From: Chloranthus sessilifolius
Lineage: Eukaryota > Streptophyta > Magnoliopsida > Chloranthales > Chloranthaceae
Assembly: GCA_021018995.1 (NCBI GenBank)
Contig: CM037584.1
Span: 45,893,811 to 45,957,810 of the forward strand
DNA: 64,000 nucleotides
Direction of reading: 5' to 3'
Part shown: in pieces, positions 31,810 to 43,803 of the stretch
Layout: each line of letters starts with the position of its first letter
Position numbering within the stretch: position 1 is the stretch's first letter
Notes under the pieces: model-generated
Database searches by the model: none
What the model was told of the DNA's origin: nothing
What the model saw: the letters and a program-made list of their open reading frames with translations, nothing else
Program-made: the position numbers and the translations under genes

Positions 31810-34777
31810 TGTAATAACCCAGATTTTTTAAAATTTTTTTAACGGTATTAGATGATGTACCACTCAGTGCTTGGTGTTAACGCTTCACACCGGAATTTAC
31901 CCACTTTAAAAATAGTCTAATTTTTTTTATATTAATATTAGACTCATTACGAAGTACTCGCCGATACGATTCCAACGATATATAATTTGTCAAATTTCGA
32001 CAAAAATATAAAAAGTTACGCCTGTTTGAAGAATGAAGTAGGTTAAAGGGAATAACTGTAATTTCGGGAGAGAATTACCATTTACCTTGGTGCTTACACA
32101 AAGTATTGAAACAAAACATCTTCTTAAGCTTTTCAAGTCACGTATGAATTCTACTTGCGTGTAAAAACTACTTTTTTTATTAAATCTTATACGGAAAGTC
32201 TTAATTAGAGTTAACCTAGAAAGAGAATTAAATATATATTTACTTCTTCTCTCAGTTGTCTCTCTCTATTCCCTCTTCTCTGTAAAAGCTCCGACAGTGC
32301 TATCTTTCACAATTCCTCGTCAGACCTCCATCGATTTTCGATATTATCAGAGAATCTTACACCATTAAAGTTTCTCATCATCGTGACCGATCTATCATAA
32401 GAAAGGAATTCTCGCGAAAAGACTCGGGCATATCGTCTCTCGAATTTGATCTCCATCAACCCAAATCATTGTAGGATTCAAATCACGCTTCAACAGGTGG
32501 GTGCCTCTAAATCCATCTTAAATTATTCAGTTATTTCTTAAAAAGAAAATCCTAATTTTTCCTTAAATTTTGATAAATTTCGGGTCTTAAAAACATAAAA
32601 ATTAGGCTCAAAATCGATAGGATCGTTTTTCTCAGATTTTCGTGAAATTGGGCCAAACTCTTCAACAAACACAGTCTTGGTATTTTGGCTATAACTTTTT
32701 ACTCCGAACTCGGATTGAAGTGATTCTTACGGCATTGGAAAGAAGACAACGAGATCTACAACTTTGTCTGCAATAGCAATTTCACGAATCTAATGTTTTT
32801 AAGGTCAAATTTTAGCTGCAAGTCGGGATACGTTTTAGATAATCCAAGGTTGCACGGGTTTGACATTATTTTTTTAAACTCTTGGGCTACCTTATGCTCA
32901 ACTTATCTCCAGACTTATAAATCGCTAAAATTACATAAAATATATTAAATAGCTTGCATCGAATAACAATCTATAAGTTTAAGGGGTCAAATATTAATGT
33001 TTTTCAATACTTACCATTCTATTACCTCTTTTAAGCCTCATACAAACCTTGAATTGACACATGTGTTCTTTTAGAATTTTAAAATATGTCGGATCGCTAT
33101 ACCAATAAATCACCAAATTTCATGGATACAATTAACCCTAATGAAGTATATTTTCAACTCTATTACAAAATAAATGTAGTTAAATATTTTTTATTTTTTG
33201 TTTTACTTCAATATTTCGTGTGTTATGCTCTTTATTAATATGAAATGCTTAAAGTTTATGCTATAGTTCATTCTTATATATATTCACCATTATCATATGA
33301 TATTCATCATATAGAAAATCACGATAGGGTATACGCATATAAGTTAAGAATAAGATATGACACATGACATAAGCCTTCGTCACGGTGGGGTTTCTTTTAC
33401 GATCACGTGAAACTTGGAATGTAGGCATCCATGTACGGATGCAACCCCTCTATGGTAGTGTGGGATATCACACGAAGTACATCCAGGTTACTACGGAATC
33501 CGTCCCTTGGAAAACGTGATTTAGTAAAGCCTATCGCACCGTGACCCATTCTAACTAAGTTTTAAGAAAAAATGAGAAAAGAATATGTTAAGACACAAGT
33601 ATATTAAGAAAGTGGGGACTTAAGCCCACGCAAATATGAAATCGGGGAGGGGACCTAAGCTCATAACCGAAAAATGATATAATATGAAAGACACGCTGTG
33701 AAGGCCAGGTAAACATTAATTAAGTTTCTACACGTGCCATACCTTACGAGCCACCGTAAGGGCCTAAAGTCTGCAGCCAAGACGGGTCTTAAGGACATTA
33801 TAGCCTTGTCTCGAACTAAAGGGACATCGTGGTTACTATGCCGGCAACCTCATCTGGCTGGATGGTGGTTTATGTTATGATATGGAGGTTAGGTGATTAT
33901 CTACACGTGGACCTCGCGTGGTAGGCTCGAGCAGCGATCTTGGCACAGATAGTTTAAATAAGATAAGATGCGAAGTACATTGTGTAAACGTATGGAGTAA
34001 TTAATAAGACTTACGATATGTCATGTATGCTAAGTTGATGAGACAAATAGGAAAAGAGATAAGAAAATAGAAGCATCATGCACTCTTCATGTTATATTAG
34101 TATATTTTTCAGTCTTGATTATGATAGTCTATGAATTATGGATAAGTTTATTTCATTTATTTAAGATGTTTGTTATATTTTAAAAATGCACCGTAATTCA
34201 AGCGATTGCACACACGACCACCTGAGTAAGTTATGGTGGATCGATTGTGCAACCCGCTGAGTTTACGCGATTGAGTAAACTCACCCCCTCCCAAAATCTA
34301 ATAGTTTCAGGTGAAGATTCTGCTTATCCGGTCCTTGATGATACAGAAGTTGCTGATCCGGAGACGGCTCATATAAACGAGGATGTCGGCTACCACCTTG
34401 ATGAGAACGTAGACCCAACAGATTTTTACCAGCATTGAGAACCCTTTTACTCTAGTTTTTCCTTAATTCTTGAGAGGTTTGTTTTAGCTTTGATACATTT
34501 TTATGAGTTTACGTTTGGGATCATTTTACCCTACGTGAAACTGGTTTAATTTTTATCTTAGATGCACGGTTAGGATTTACCTTTTTATTGTCTTTTATGA
34601 TTTCCGCCATTAACTTATGAGTTATTTATCGTTTAATGCTATCTTAAATGTCTCAATCCATATGCCAAGTCAATTTATAGGTTATGTGTATGTCCGCTTA
34701 TCGCTTTAACCAACGTGTGGTGTCATAACACGGAATTCTAGGCCCTCGAGATCGGGTAAGGATTCTAGGTCGTGACA
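31810..34777 (+). mobile_element. Solo LTR B (Gypsy, Tekay/Del-like), 2968 bp, inside the Copia-type 5' LTR
   Basis: It begins TGTAATAACCC and ends TAGGTCGTGACA. Flanks are ATCTG and GTGTG, two differences from a 5-bp duplication. The empty site is visible in the sister 3' LTR near 38520. It shares ordered blocks with solo LTR A (39739-44170): ACAGGTGGGTGCC, GGAATGTAGGCATCCATGTACGG, CATCCAGGTTACTACGGAA, TCTACACGTGGACCTCGCGT, CGATTGCACACACGA and the conserved short frame. Long LTRs of this TGT..GTCGTGACA type are usual in Gypsy chromoviruses. No PBS or internal region follows, hence the solo-LTR call. Confidence 0.75.
34310..34438 (+). CDS. Conserved 42-codon acidic frame in solo LTR B (putative 3' exon)
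   Basis: Begins right after TTTCA|G, a splice-acceptor-like sequence, and ends TGA at 34436-34438. It reads GEDSAYPVLDDTEV.., with the C-terminus EDVGYHLDENVDPTDFYQH. The equivalent frame in solo LTR A (43675-43803) has exactly the same length, no gaps and mostly synonymous or conservative changes. About a third of the residues are Asp/Glu. It is not a known domain to me. It could be the last exon of an LTR-initiated transcript; a chance frame is possible, but the substitution pattern argues otherwise. Confidence 0.45.
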   Translation, partial: GEDSAYPVLDDTEVADPETAHINEDVGYHLDENVDPTDFYQH

Positions 34778-35689
34778 GTGTGTCTTTTCAAAGGAAGTGT
34801 CTTTCCAAAGTGGTGTGTCTTTTCCGAAGAGATGCGCGTAGTACCTTTTTATAGGAAAAGGGTGCATTAACACACCACTTGATTTCTATTTAAGGAATCT
34901 AAAATCATTGTTTTAGGATATATAATAGAGTCTTCTTTCCTCTCTCTTGTTATGTGTTTAAAGGTCTTTTTCAAAGCGTTCTTGCAATATTTGGTGCTCG
35001 GATAGCGTGATTGGATTTGCCAAATCCTTCACAAGAATACACAGCCGATTCATTGTATCCTGGAACCAGTTTGCTGGTAATCTATTGGTGACCACTTTGT
35101 CGAAGTGGTGGGGGCAAATATTGGTTTAAAGACAACGATATATCTCGTGCCTCAAATCGGTTCAATGTATTATTTCGGATCAACATTTTAATTTTTCTAA
35201 CAATTTTAAACCAATATTTTCAACCCAACTTAACGCGTGATTAGCATGCTTATGAATGGCTTTCACGGTAATGAAATCTGGTGACTTTAAAAATTTGAAA
35301 GGGCCCTGATAGATGTGGGAGTCTGCTATTGAAATAATTGATTCATAAGCCTTGCTAGTTTTGTTTTTGAATTTTGTTTTAAGGTGGGGACTTGTGACTG
35401 GGAGAAAATTGGATACAAGTTACTATGGCAAGGAGGCAATAAGACGTTGGAACGACAACTCATGCGATGGAGATGCGGAGAATTCCTGCCATTTTGTGGC
35501 TGGGGGTTATTTTGTGTCTCGCCTACTCGTAGTCGATGCTATGTGAAGTAGATCATATCAATGGATTAGACTAAATGTAGCAAAGAAAATTAAGATGAAA
35601 AGCCACGAGATATTGGAAGAGTTACCTTAAAAAAAGTCTCTCTCCAACTGCAAATGCCGGAATTTGACGCCCCACCTCACTCTTAGGCG

Positions 35690-36740
35690 ATGTCTCCCGG
35701 AAAACGCTCATCTCCGACGCCGGCTCAAACCGCTTCGACTCGAGACTTGAAAGACTGAGTCAACTTGTGCCTCAACTGACTCGCCAACCGAGACACGCAC
35801 GCCCTCGCCGTCACCGGAAATCTGACACACAAAACTTTCTCTCCATTCATCTCTTACATCTTCGATGTAGATTCTTCCGACAATACCCCTGTTCGTACAC
35901 AGTTCGTACGCCTCTTCGGCTACCTCTCTCAAAGCCATGGCGAAAAACTTGCCGGATTCCTCCCGAAAATGCTCGCCGCCAGTGTTCGGTGACTCAGAGA
36001 TCCAAATTCTACCGTATGATCCGCCTGCGTCGATATCGTTGGATCTATGGCTTCCAAAATTATGAAACCGCAATTCGCTGTCTTCTTGAAGCCGTTTTTG
36101 GATGTAGTTTTTCTTCAGCAGGACTATAATTCTGAGAATGGATCTGCAATCTGCCTTTCGATGGCCATGGAGGGGTCTCGAGATCTGGGACAAGAAGATT
36201 TGCAGAGGATTGTACTGAAGTTTGTGAAGTTGCTAAAGACCGAATCTTTTAAGGCCAAACCAGCATTTATTTCAGTAATTGGTACTGTTACTGGTGTAGG
36301 AGGGGCTTCAAATCTTTTAGGGTTACTGGTTCCTAGTCTAGTGGAATTTTTGTACAGTAATGATTGGATGGCAAGGAAGGCAGCTACAGAGGCGTTGAGA
36401 CGTATTGTTCTATCGGAGAAACAATTGGCATTGGAGTTTAAATCTTCTTGTTTATCGTCATTCGAATCACGAAAATTTGATAAGGTGAAGGTAGTGAGGG
36501 ATTCGATGAATCGGATATTGAAAGTGTGGAGATATGTTCCCGATGTTTCCATCGCGATCCGAATCTTCTTCGAGAGAAAATGCAAGTTATGGGCAATTTT
36601 CTACTGATTCTAGAAGTTCTGATACAGTGTCATCTGATTCTCCATATACAAGGAAGAATTGATCCGCAATAAACATATCAACGGTTGATTGCAATATTGA
36701 GGGGATGAAAATGAAGAGTGCTGATACTGAGAGATGATTG
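35690..36740 (+). pseudogene. SPIRAL2/TORTIFOLIA1-like (TOG/HEAT) gene fragment captured by the LTR element
   Basis: ATG at 35690 opens a frame MSPGKRSSPTPAQTASTRDL that continues into HEAT-like helices: SPFISYIFDVDSS, VRLFGYLSQSHGE, SMASKIMKPQFAVFLKPFLD, ESFKAKPAFISVIGTVTGVG, EFLYSNDWMARKAATEALRR, SSFESRKFDKVKVVRDSMNR and KVWRYVPDVS. This is the N-terminal TOG domain of the plant SPR2/TOR1-like microtubule-associated proteins, which control cortical microtubules and growth direction. Four TGA stops interrupt one frame (35756, 35777, 35990, 36017), at least two where Arg is expected (CGA to TGA, the change expected from cytosine methylation). A frameshift near 36548 moves to a Ser-rich frame (SSRENASYGQFSTDSRSSDT). 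The C-terminal part of the gene is missing. No intron is evident in the matched part. The fragment lies wholly between the two LTRs. Confidence 0.8.
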
Positions 36741-38391
36741 TCGATCCAAGGTATGTCTCTAGCATTCTGTGCAATGAGTTGTAAATCATGAATTAAAATT
36801 TTTTTTGGGTGTCGATTCCAATCCAAATGTTGGGTTTTATTTAAATGTGGCGAAGTACCAAGTATGGTGCTCTCCCAACAAAACAAAATAATGTGTTTAT
36901 GGGTAATTATCGTTTGAGTTTGGATCCATAGACCTAATGTTATTTTTGAGAAGGGCTTTGATACCCATTAGATCACACGCGTTCATGATCGTGCAACTAT
37001 GATTAGCGATCCTGTCATCTGTTGGTGATTGTTTGGGCATGACTGAACGGTTGTGTTTGATTACGCCAAATTATTAGGATTTTGATCTTAGACATATCAC
37101 ATCTCATTGGATGCAATTATGTAGTCAATGGGTAACCATGATCAAGTGGCTTCAATTTTAAGACCATTGCATGACCATTGATTGGATTTGATCGAATGTG
37201 CATGATCAAATGGGTGGAATCTTTAGTAATTATTATATGGCCATAATAATTATTATTTTTATTAATTAATTAATTATTATTATTATCTTTTTGGCAAAAT
37301 CGAGTTATCGTTAGAAGATTGGTCGAATCATTTGAAAACGATTAAATGATTATGATTGAATTATCTTAGGAAAGATAATAGATTTAGATATGGAGATCTA
37401 AATCATTTAAAGATAATATTTCTCTAACAAATGGATGACTGGTTAAAAATCTAAATAAAATGATTTTCCATTAATAAAGAGAGTCATGATCTTACAAGAG
37501 ATGTTAAGATGTAATTATAAATCTGACTTAGTATGTTGTTTGTATGGAATATAGGTAGAGAAATAGAGTGACTTAAGGGTCCGTTGGTAGACGTACCAAT
37601 AAAGATTAAGTCATAACTTTTAAATTTTCTATGCAACTTGTTTTTTTGTTAAATCATAAGAAAATAAATGATTTGTGGATCCAGACGAAAATGTCTGAAG
37701 AAGCGCTTTATGTGTTGATAATTGCAATTATAAGCAATTATGGAAAGTATTAGTCTACAAAAATCGAGATGAGTTTAAAGTCATTTACCCAAACAGTCAC
37801 TTACGATGGGAACCCTACCTAATATTTGTTTAGTCAATGTTTAGGTTTAAAGGGAAGAACAAGTCATAAATCTATGACAGACAAAGGGGCACTACATTGA
37901 TGAAAATTAAAATATCATAAACATCCCAAGAAGGGTAGTGCTTTACTTGTAATGGATACAGGGAGGTTGAGCATTATTCTTAATAGATGCTATAACATTA
38001 TGTGTTGAGATGTTAAAATTACAGGGGCATCTCTTATAGGTCTACCTATATAAGTGTGAGGGTGGAATTGCTTTCAATGAGACATGACTTTATTTCATAA
38101 ATACTTATGAAAACCAGGGTACTAGCATTTGACCTAAATGTGCTAACCAATTTATTGAACACTAAATATATGAAATATATGTGTGGAATAGTTCTGATTT
38201 GTCGTATAAGATTGTTAGTTCAAGACTTAGTTTCACTAAAAATCTTGACAAACTTTGAGTTATTTCCACTAGTGAAAATTCAAGTCAGTAAGACATTTTC
38301 ATTTATGCATATATTTCAGGCTTGACTCTGAATTCAAAATTTTAAATAGTGGAGGATTGTTGGATATTTAAACTTTTAAATAGTGGGGGAT
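36741..38391 (+). other. Non-coding 3' internal part of the Copia-type element
   Basis: AT-rich, with an (ATTA/ATT)n run at about 37258-37285. A 72-codon frame (38107-38325) is unrecognised. It ends in duplicated polypurine tract plus LTR start sequences at 38342-38400. Confidence 0.4.
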
Positions 38392-38910
38392 TGTTAGATA
38401 TTTAAAAGTTTATTAAACTTGTCTTTTCTCAAGAGATGTGTCTTTTCAATCGAGGTGTCTTTTTTCAAGAGGTGCATCTTTTCAATTGAGGTGTCTTTTC
38501 AAAAGAAGTATCTTTCCAAAGTGGTGTGTCTTTTTCGAAGAGATGCGCGTAGCACCTTTTTATAGGAAAAGGGTGCATTAACACACCACTTGATTTCTAT
38601 TTAAGGAATCTAAAATCATTATTTTAGATATATAATAGTCTTCTTTCCTCTCTCTTGTTATGTGTTTAAAAGTCTTTTTCAAAGCGTTCTTGCAATATTT
38701 GGTGTTCGGATAACGTGATCGGATTCGCCAAGTCCTTCACAAGAATATACAGTCAGTTCGTTGTATCCTGGAACCAGTTTGCCGGTAATCTGTTGGTGAC
38801 CACTTTGTCGAAATGGTGGGGGCAAATATTGGTTTAAAGACAACGATATATCTCGTGCATCAAACCGGTTCTATGTATTATTTCGGATCAACATTTTAAT
38901 TTTTCTAACA
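38392..38910 (+). repeat. 3' LTR of the Copia-type element (519 bp)
   Basis: TGTTAG..CTAACA. Near its start it holds imperfect copies of a (T)GTGTCTTTTCAA..GAAGTATCTTTCCAAAG repeat; the 5' LTR has extra copies of this unit. Confidence 0.9.
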
Positions 38911-39102
38911 TTTCTCCCACGTCACCCATTTCTTGTCCATGTGATTTGGCTCAATCTTGCCAACACGTGTAAGGGCATGTTGGATTTGTCCCACATTGTC
39001 TGTGGGGTTGGCCATTCTTGGGATCTTTATATCTTAGGCAAACCTCACCTTACAAGCCAACATTGTGAGGCTTAGTTAGGCCATGAAATTCTTATCATAA
39101 GG

Positions 39103-39205
39103 TTATATGCCACCCCGACTTATTTTTTTATCGAAAATAAATAAATAAATAATAAAAGAAATCCACCATGACTTGTTTAAACCCATAGATGATGGATTCA
39201 CATTT
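39103..39205. repeat. Right arm of the inverted repeat hosting the TRIM nest
   Basis: ACCCCGACTTATTTTTTTAT, AAATAAATAAATAAT and AAATCCACCATGACTTGTTTAA are the complement of 31416-31505. Confidence 0.7.
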
Positions 39206-39251
39206 GAATTGTGAATATGCAACCTAATAGATGATGGATTCCCTTATCATG

Positions 39252-39546
39252 CCTCGCTTATCCTGGAATTCAAATGTGAATCTCTTCCGGCTTCATGTTT
39301 TTAAGGACAATTCAAATGTGAATCCATCTCTTATGGTTGGAAAAATCCATAGATGATGTTTTTGAGGGAGTCGTCACGACGGGAAATCCGTCTCTTCAGC
39401 TTTCATATTTTTGTGTTCTTATGACTCTTATCCTGGAAATCGACCCTGGAAGATACGGATTCACATTTGAATTGTCCTTAAAAACATGACAACTTCCATA
39501 ACATGAAGCCGGAGGAGATTCACATTTGAGTTCCAGGATAAGCGAG
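39252..39546. repeat. Hairpin element (inverted repeat with ~75-90-bp arms)
   Basis: 39252-39324 and 39457-39546 are inverted copies: CTCGCTTATCCTGGAA, TCAAATGTGAATCTC, CCGGCTTCATG and AAGGACAATTCAAATGTG. The loop (39325-39456) is unrecognised. Probably a small foldback MITE. Confidence 0.75.
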
Positions 39547-40330
39547 GGAAGATAAGGTTATAAACCACCCCACCTTATGAACATACTGTATATATGCAAC
39601 CCGATATTTCAAAAATCTCACAAGTATCAGCCAACGTTTTGAATAAAAGTACCTTTAAATCTACCCATCAAATCTTTGAGTTCACCACCCACCCTGAAAC
39701 ACATTGATTGCAATAAATCAGACGATGGAGATTGTTTATGTTATGACCCGGATCAAAGGAGGGCCATTTGATGGCTTTAAGTACTGTGGAGCACCGAGCC
39801 CCATATGAGTGCTCTACACTCAAACCCAACTCACTCATATTTAAGAAACTTCACAATTATACTTAGACCCGTCTACCAGCTAGCAAATCTAGTGTTTTTT
39901 TTTTAGGAAACAAAAACCTACCAATTAATGCCCACGATCCTCTAATTTCAAAAGGAAATTTGGAGTCTTTGGACTCTTTCCTTCTCGGCGATCATTGCCC
40001 AATGCAAATCTTCACCTCGTATCTATAAATTCCAAAATCCCTAGCCCCCTTTCCTCCTTCATCCATCTCTTCCATCTCTTCCTCCCTGCAAGAACGCAAT
40101 CGACTCTTCTTCCTATCGCGTTTAATCAAGCACCCGTCGAACCACCACCAAAACCACATCGTCGAATCGACGCGTGGGCTGCCGCTGCATCTCCCGCATT
40201 GCCGAAACGACTCGTCGAGTGTTGTGTCGCCGAATCGATCGAAATCAATCCGTGCATGCTCCGACAGGTGGGTGCCCCTCGATCAATCTTAAAATATCTA
40301 GTTCTATTTTTGTTAATAAAGAAAAACTAC

Positions 40331-40338
<8 letters not shown>

Positions 40339-40371
<33 letters not shown>
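40339..40371 (+). repeat. Poly(A) tract, ~32 bp
   Basis: Uninterrupted A-run after TTATTT. It may mark the tail of a retro-insertion within solo LTR A, though no flanking duplication was found. Confidence 0.8.
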
Positions 40372-40372
<1 letters not shown>

Positions 40373-40685
40373 AACTCCATTAATGGAGCTCTCGTGTAGA
40401 CCAAGTAGTTGAGGAAGATTAGAATAGATAAATAAATAAAATAGATATGTGATAAAATATATATATAGACAGCTATGTGTAGATGTGCTTTAATACTTTT
40501 GATAGATATACGATGGCCCACAAGGGAAACCAAACCCTTCATCAACTCCTTCTCCATCTCTCCACATCAACTCCTTCTCCATCTCTCCGCCTCTGCAACA
40601 GAGACCACACACTTGGGTCTTGTAAAATGATGAGTATTAATAATATATATATTTATATATAAATACATAGTTTTACATACAGGTA

Positions 40686-40688
<3 letters not shown>

Positions 40689-40736
<48 letters not shown>
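40689..40736. repeat. (AT)n microsatellite
   Basis: 24 AT units. Related (AT)n/(AG)n tracts follow at about 40820-40868 and 41561-41582, all within solo LTR A. Confidence 0.95.
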
Positions 40737-40739
<3 letters not shown>

Positions 40740-40817
40740 TTTGTATGAGTGTCAGCTATACTTGGGCCAAGACCCAACCTCTTCTTCTCCACTGGTTCTT
40801 TTGTTAAGATGAATATT

Positions 40818-40872
<55 letters not shown>

Positions 40873-43674
40873 GTACTGATTTACAAAGACGATTATCATG
40901 CTTATATATGAACCATTATAGTATGAACTTAACAATGGAGCCAAGCTCCTTTAATTTCAACCCCTTCTCCTCTTGACACCCACGTCTCTGTAACAGAGAC
41001 TATCAAACCCAAAAACAAAAAGATAAACTTTGTATATATATGTAGATATATTTATAGGGAGAGAGAGATATATAATATTTGTAGATATTATTTAATGTTT
41101 ACATGGATGAGTATATAAGAAAGAATTTAGAGAGAGAGACCTTGATTTTTTAGGAGAAAGTTAGAGAGAGAGAGAGAGTGAGACTTACCCAACCTCCCAA
41201 GCTCTCCTCCACGAGTTCTGCAAAATTTTTAAAAACAATAAATGCATGTAGATGTTATTATTCACTAATATAAATGCATAGGCTTAGTTAGGAATTTGGG
41301 TGGGTGCTGAGCAATAAACCTGATATCTCTGTTAAGCTCTTCTTCTACCTTGCTCCTACTCTCTGCATCAAGGTTAATAAAGGGTACAGGAAGCAGTATA
41401 TATGTAAGTAATATATGTATATATGCATAGAGAGAGAGAGAAAGAGATGGCTAGAAAAAGAAAAAGACCAGTTGAAAATTTAGAATAAGAGAGGTCCCAA
41501 CAAAAAAAATAGAGAGAGAGAGATGTGAGAGAGAAGTTCTCAAGTGCCACTTGTTTGGCTATATATATATATATATATATATGATGTTTCGGGACGGGAT
41601 AAGATGAATTCCGAGCGTCGGCTCGGCCAAACGCCGGCAATTTCGGTGATAGCTTGCTCGGGCCTACCATTGTAGTTTGGGCGCTTTGAAGAATTTACTC
41701 TATATGGGTAACTTGGTGCAACAATTCCTTGGCACCATTAGATTTAAATAAAATAGATTATAGTTGGACCTTGTGGGCCCAACCCAAGAAATGGTGTAGA
41801 CATGGTCCGTCTCTATAAAGTGAATATCTTGAGACATCTAACGGTCCAGAACCCAAGAAGTCGAAACACAAATCAAGAAATTGAACCTTCATTTGGACAC
41901 TACTGATCTGTAAGGATTGACCGTTAGATCTGAGACCTTAGAAGTTGAAATAAATTAAGCCCAAAGACCTAATACCTTAGAATCATCTTTCTCAAATATC
42001 TGATGGTTAAGATTCGTTCAATCTAATCGCAACATGGTAGGTACACCAAGTGTGCACGTGACTCCTAGATTTTGTGAAAGGTTGACTGAAGGATCTAGTG
42101 TGCTAGAGGGTGAATCAGGATCGGGACAAAAGAATCAACCTTATGTAAAATTTTATCGTCTGACTATCAAATGGTTCAGATTAGATGACTCAAAGTTCAT
42201 GTCTTCATATTTTAGCCTTAGGTGCCACATGGAATAATGCCATGAGCTCCCTCTGACCCTTAATTTTTGAGAATCAAGGCACAACTGGCCCATAGGACCC
42301 ACTTCAAAACGATCTCGATAATAACACAATATAATCTAATGGATCAGTTAAGTGCCACTAAAATTTTGAGGACGTGTTTTGAGACCCGCAAGTTTGGAAG
42401 ATTTGATAAGGGATATAAACCCGTGTATAACCAAGGGGATTATTTGGCTTGTCTCTTTGATCCACTCTTGGGTCAAAACTAGAAAAAGGTCTCAACATAC
42501 TGACCACTTAGAAAAGTTTAAGAACCATGGGCTCGATCAATCTCTAAGCAATCTAACGGCCCATGAAGGTTTCTCCAAAATTTTTGTATGAAATATCTGT
42601 TCTTTTCAAAATTTAATTATTATTTTATATTTACAAGTATGTAAGGCGTATGAAATAGTTTTTTTTAGCCAAGTTAGTCCTTTCATCATATGACATGCAC
42701 CATATATAAAAATCACAATAGGGCATACGCATAATTAAAAAGGAATAAGCTATATCACACGACTTTTAAGCCTTCGTCATGGTGGGGTTCCCGCCACGGT
42801 CGCGTAGAACTTGGAATGTAGGCATCCATGTACGGATGCAACACCTCTATGGGAGTATGGGCTGCCACACGAAACACATCCAGGTTACTACGGAACCCGT
42901 CTCTTGGAAAGCGTGATTTTGTGAATCTTATCGCACCGTGGCTCACTTCAAATTAAGTTTTAAGCAAATAATAAGAAATGATATGTAAAATAAGGTAAGT
43001 TACGAATACAGATAAGTTATGTTGTGAAGGCCAGCAAAATACAAATTAAGTTTCTACACGTGCCATGTCTTGGATGCCACCGCAAGATCCAACGTCTGCA
43101 GTCAAGACGGGTCTTAAGGACAATACGCTACGACAGTGTCCCGAACTTAAGGGGACACTGATTTAAAAGCATGCAACCTCATCGGGCTGGATGATGGTAT
43201 ATGTTATGATATGGAGGTTAGGTGGTTATCTACACGTGGACCTCGCGTGATATGCTCGAGTAGCGACCCTGGCACAGGTCGTATACGTAAATTAAGTAAG
43301 ATGCGAAGTACGTTGTGTAGGCATATGGAGCAATATTAAGTTTTAAGATATGCCACGTAGGATAAGTCGACAAAGTAGATACCAAAAGAGATTAGAATTT
43401 GATGCATCATATTTATTTCATTTTATATCAGGTCTTTTCATTCTATGATATAGCTTTTTTTTTTTATGCTATATTTTTCAGTTTTGATATGATAGATATG
43501 AGATCTTAGATATTTTTGTAATCATTTATAACTGTTTGGTTTATTTCAAAATGTACCGCAACTCAAGCGATTGCACACACGATCACCTGGGTATTTTATG
43601 GTGGATCGATTGTGCAACCTGCTGAGTTTACGTGACTGAGTAAACTCACTCCCTCTCCAAAACTAACAGTTGCA

Positions 43675-43803
43675 GGTGAGAACTCGGATTTTTTCATCAC
43701 TGAGGATGGGGATGCTGCTGTTCCTGATGCGGCTCATGAGAGTGAGGATGTCGGCTACCATCTGGACGAGGGAATAGATCCGGCGGACTACTTTGAGCAT
43801 TGA
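43675..43803 (+). CDS. Conserved 42-codon acidic frame in solo LTR A (putative 3' exon)
   Basis: Counterpart of 34310-34438: follows a TTGCA|G acceptor-like sequence, reads GENSDFFITEDGDAAV.., ends EDVGYHLDEGIDPADYFEH and TGA. It is identical in length to the LTR B frame. In the last 20 codons most changes are at third positions (CAC/CAT, CTT/CTG, GAT/GAC, CCA/CCG). Confidence 0.45.
   Translation, partial: GENSDFFITEDGDAAVPDAAHESEDVGYHLDEGIDPADYFEH

Larger units (their letters stand above)
31674..38910 (+). mobile_element. Copia-type LTR element carrying a host gene fragment
   Basis: The LTRs start TGTTAAATATTT/TGTTAGATATTT and end TTTCTAACA. The 3' LTR is 38392-38910 (519 bp). The 5' LTR is 31674-35202 but holds a solo LTR (31810-34777). 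The target duplication TTTCT is exact (31669-31673, 38911-38915). The polypurine tract AAATAGTGGGGGAT precedes the 3' LTR, and a second copy of tract plus LTR start occurs just upstream (38342-38372). The internal region (35203-38391, 3.2 kb) lacks recognisable gag or pol and contains a SPIRAL2/TOR1-like gene fragment instead, so the element is non-autonomous. Sequence after the 5' LTR does not show a standard tRNA-Met primer site. Confidence 0.85.
31531..39097 (+). mobile_element. TRIM interrupted by a Copia-type LTR element
   Basis: LTRs at 31531-31651 and 38980-39097 begin TGTTG(C/G)ATTTGTCC and the right one ends TTATCA. A 5-bp duplication TAAGG (31526-31530, 39098-39102) flanks the whole. 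The internal region keeps a decayed primer binding site (TGATATAAGAGAC at 31652) and a CGTGTAAGGGCA segment before the right LTR. Between them, at TTTCT, the Copia-type element 31674-38910 is inserted. Same family as the array at 45324. Confidence 0.85.

Noticed and set aside
35708-36585. Two minus-strand frames opposite the SPR2/TOR1-like fragment
   Set aside because: Shadow frames of the captured coding sequence; no recognisable domain.
36047-36607. Functional SPR2/TOR1 gene from the 186-codon open frame
   Set aside because: The same frame upstream has four stops, a frameshift follows, the C-terminus is missing and the whole lies between LTRs.
42034-42591. Several 60-70-codon frames in solo LTR A
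   Set aside because: No counterpart of equal length in solo LTR B and no domain; unlike the 42-codon frame at 43675 they show no conservation.
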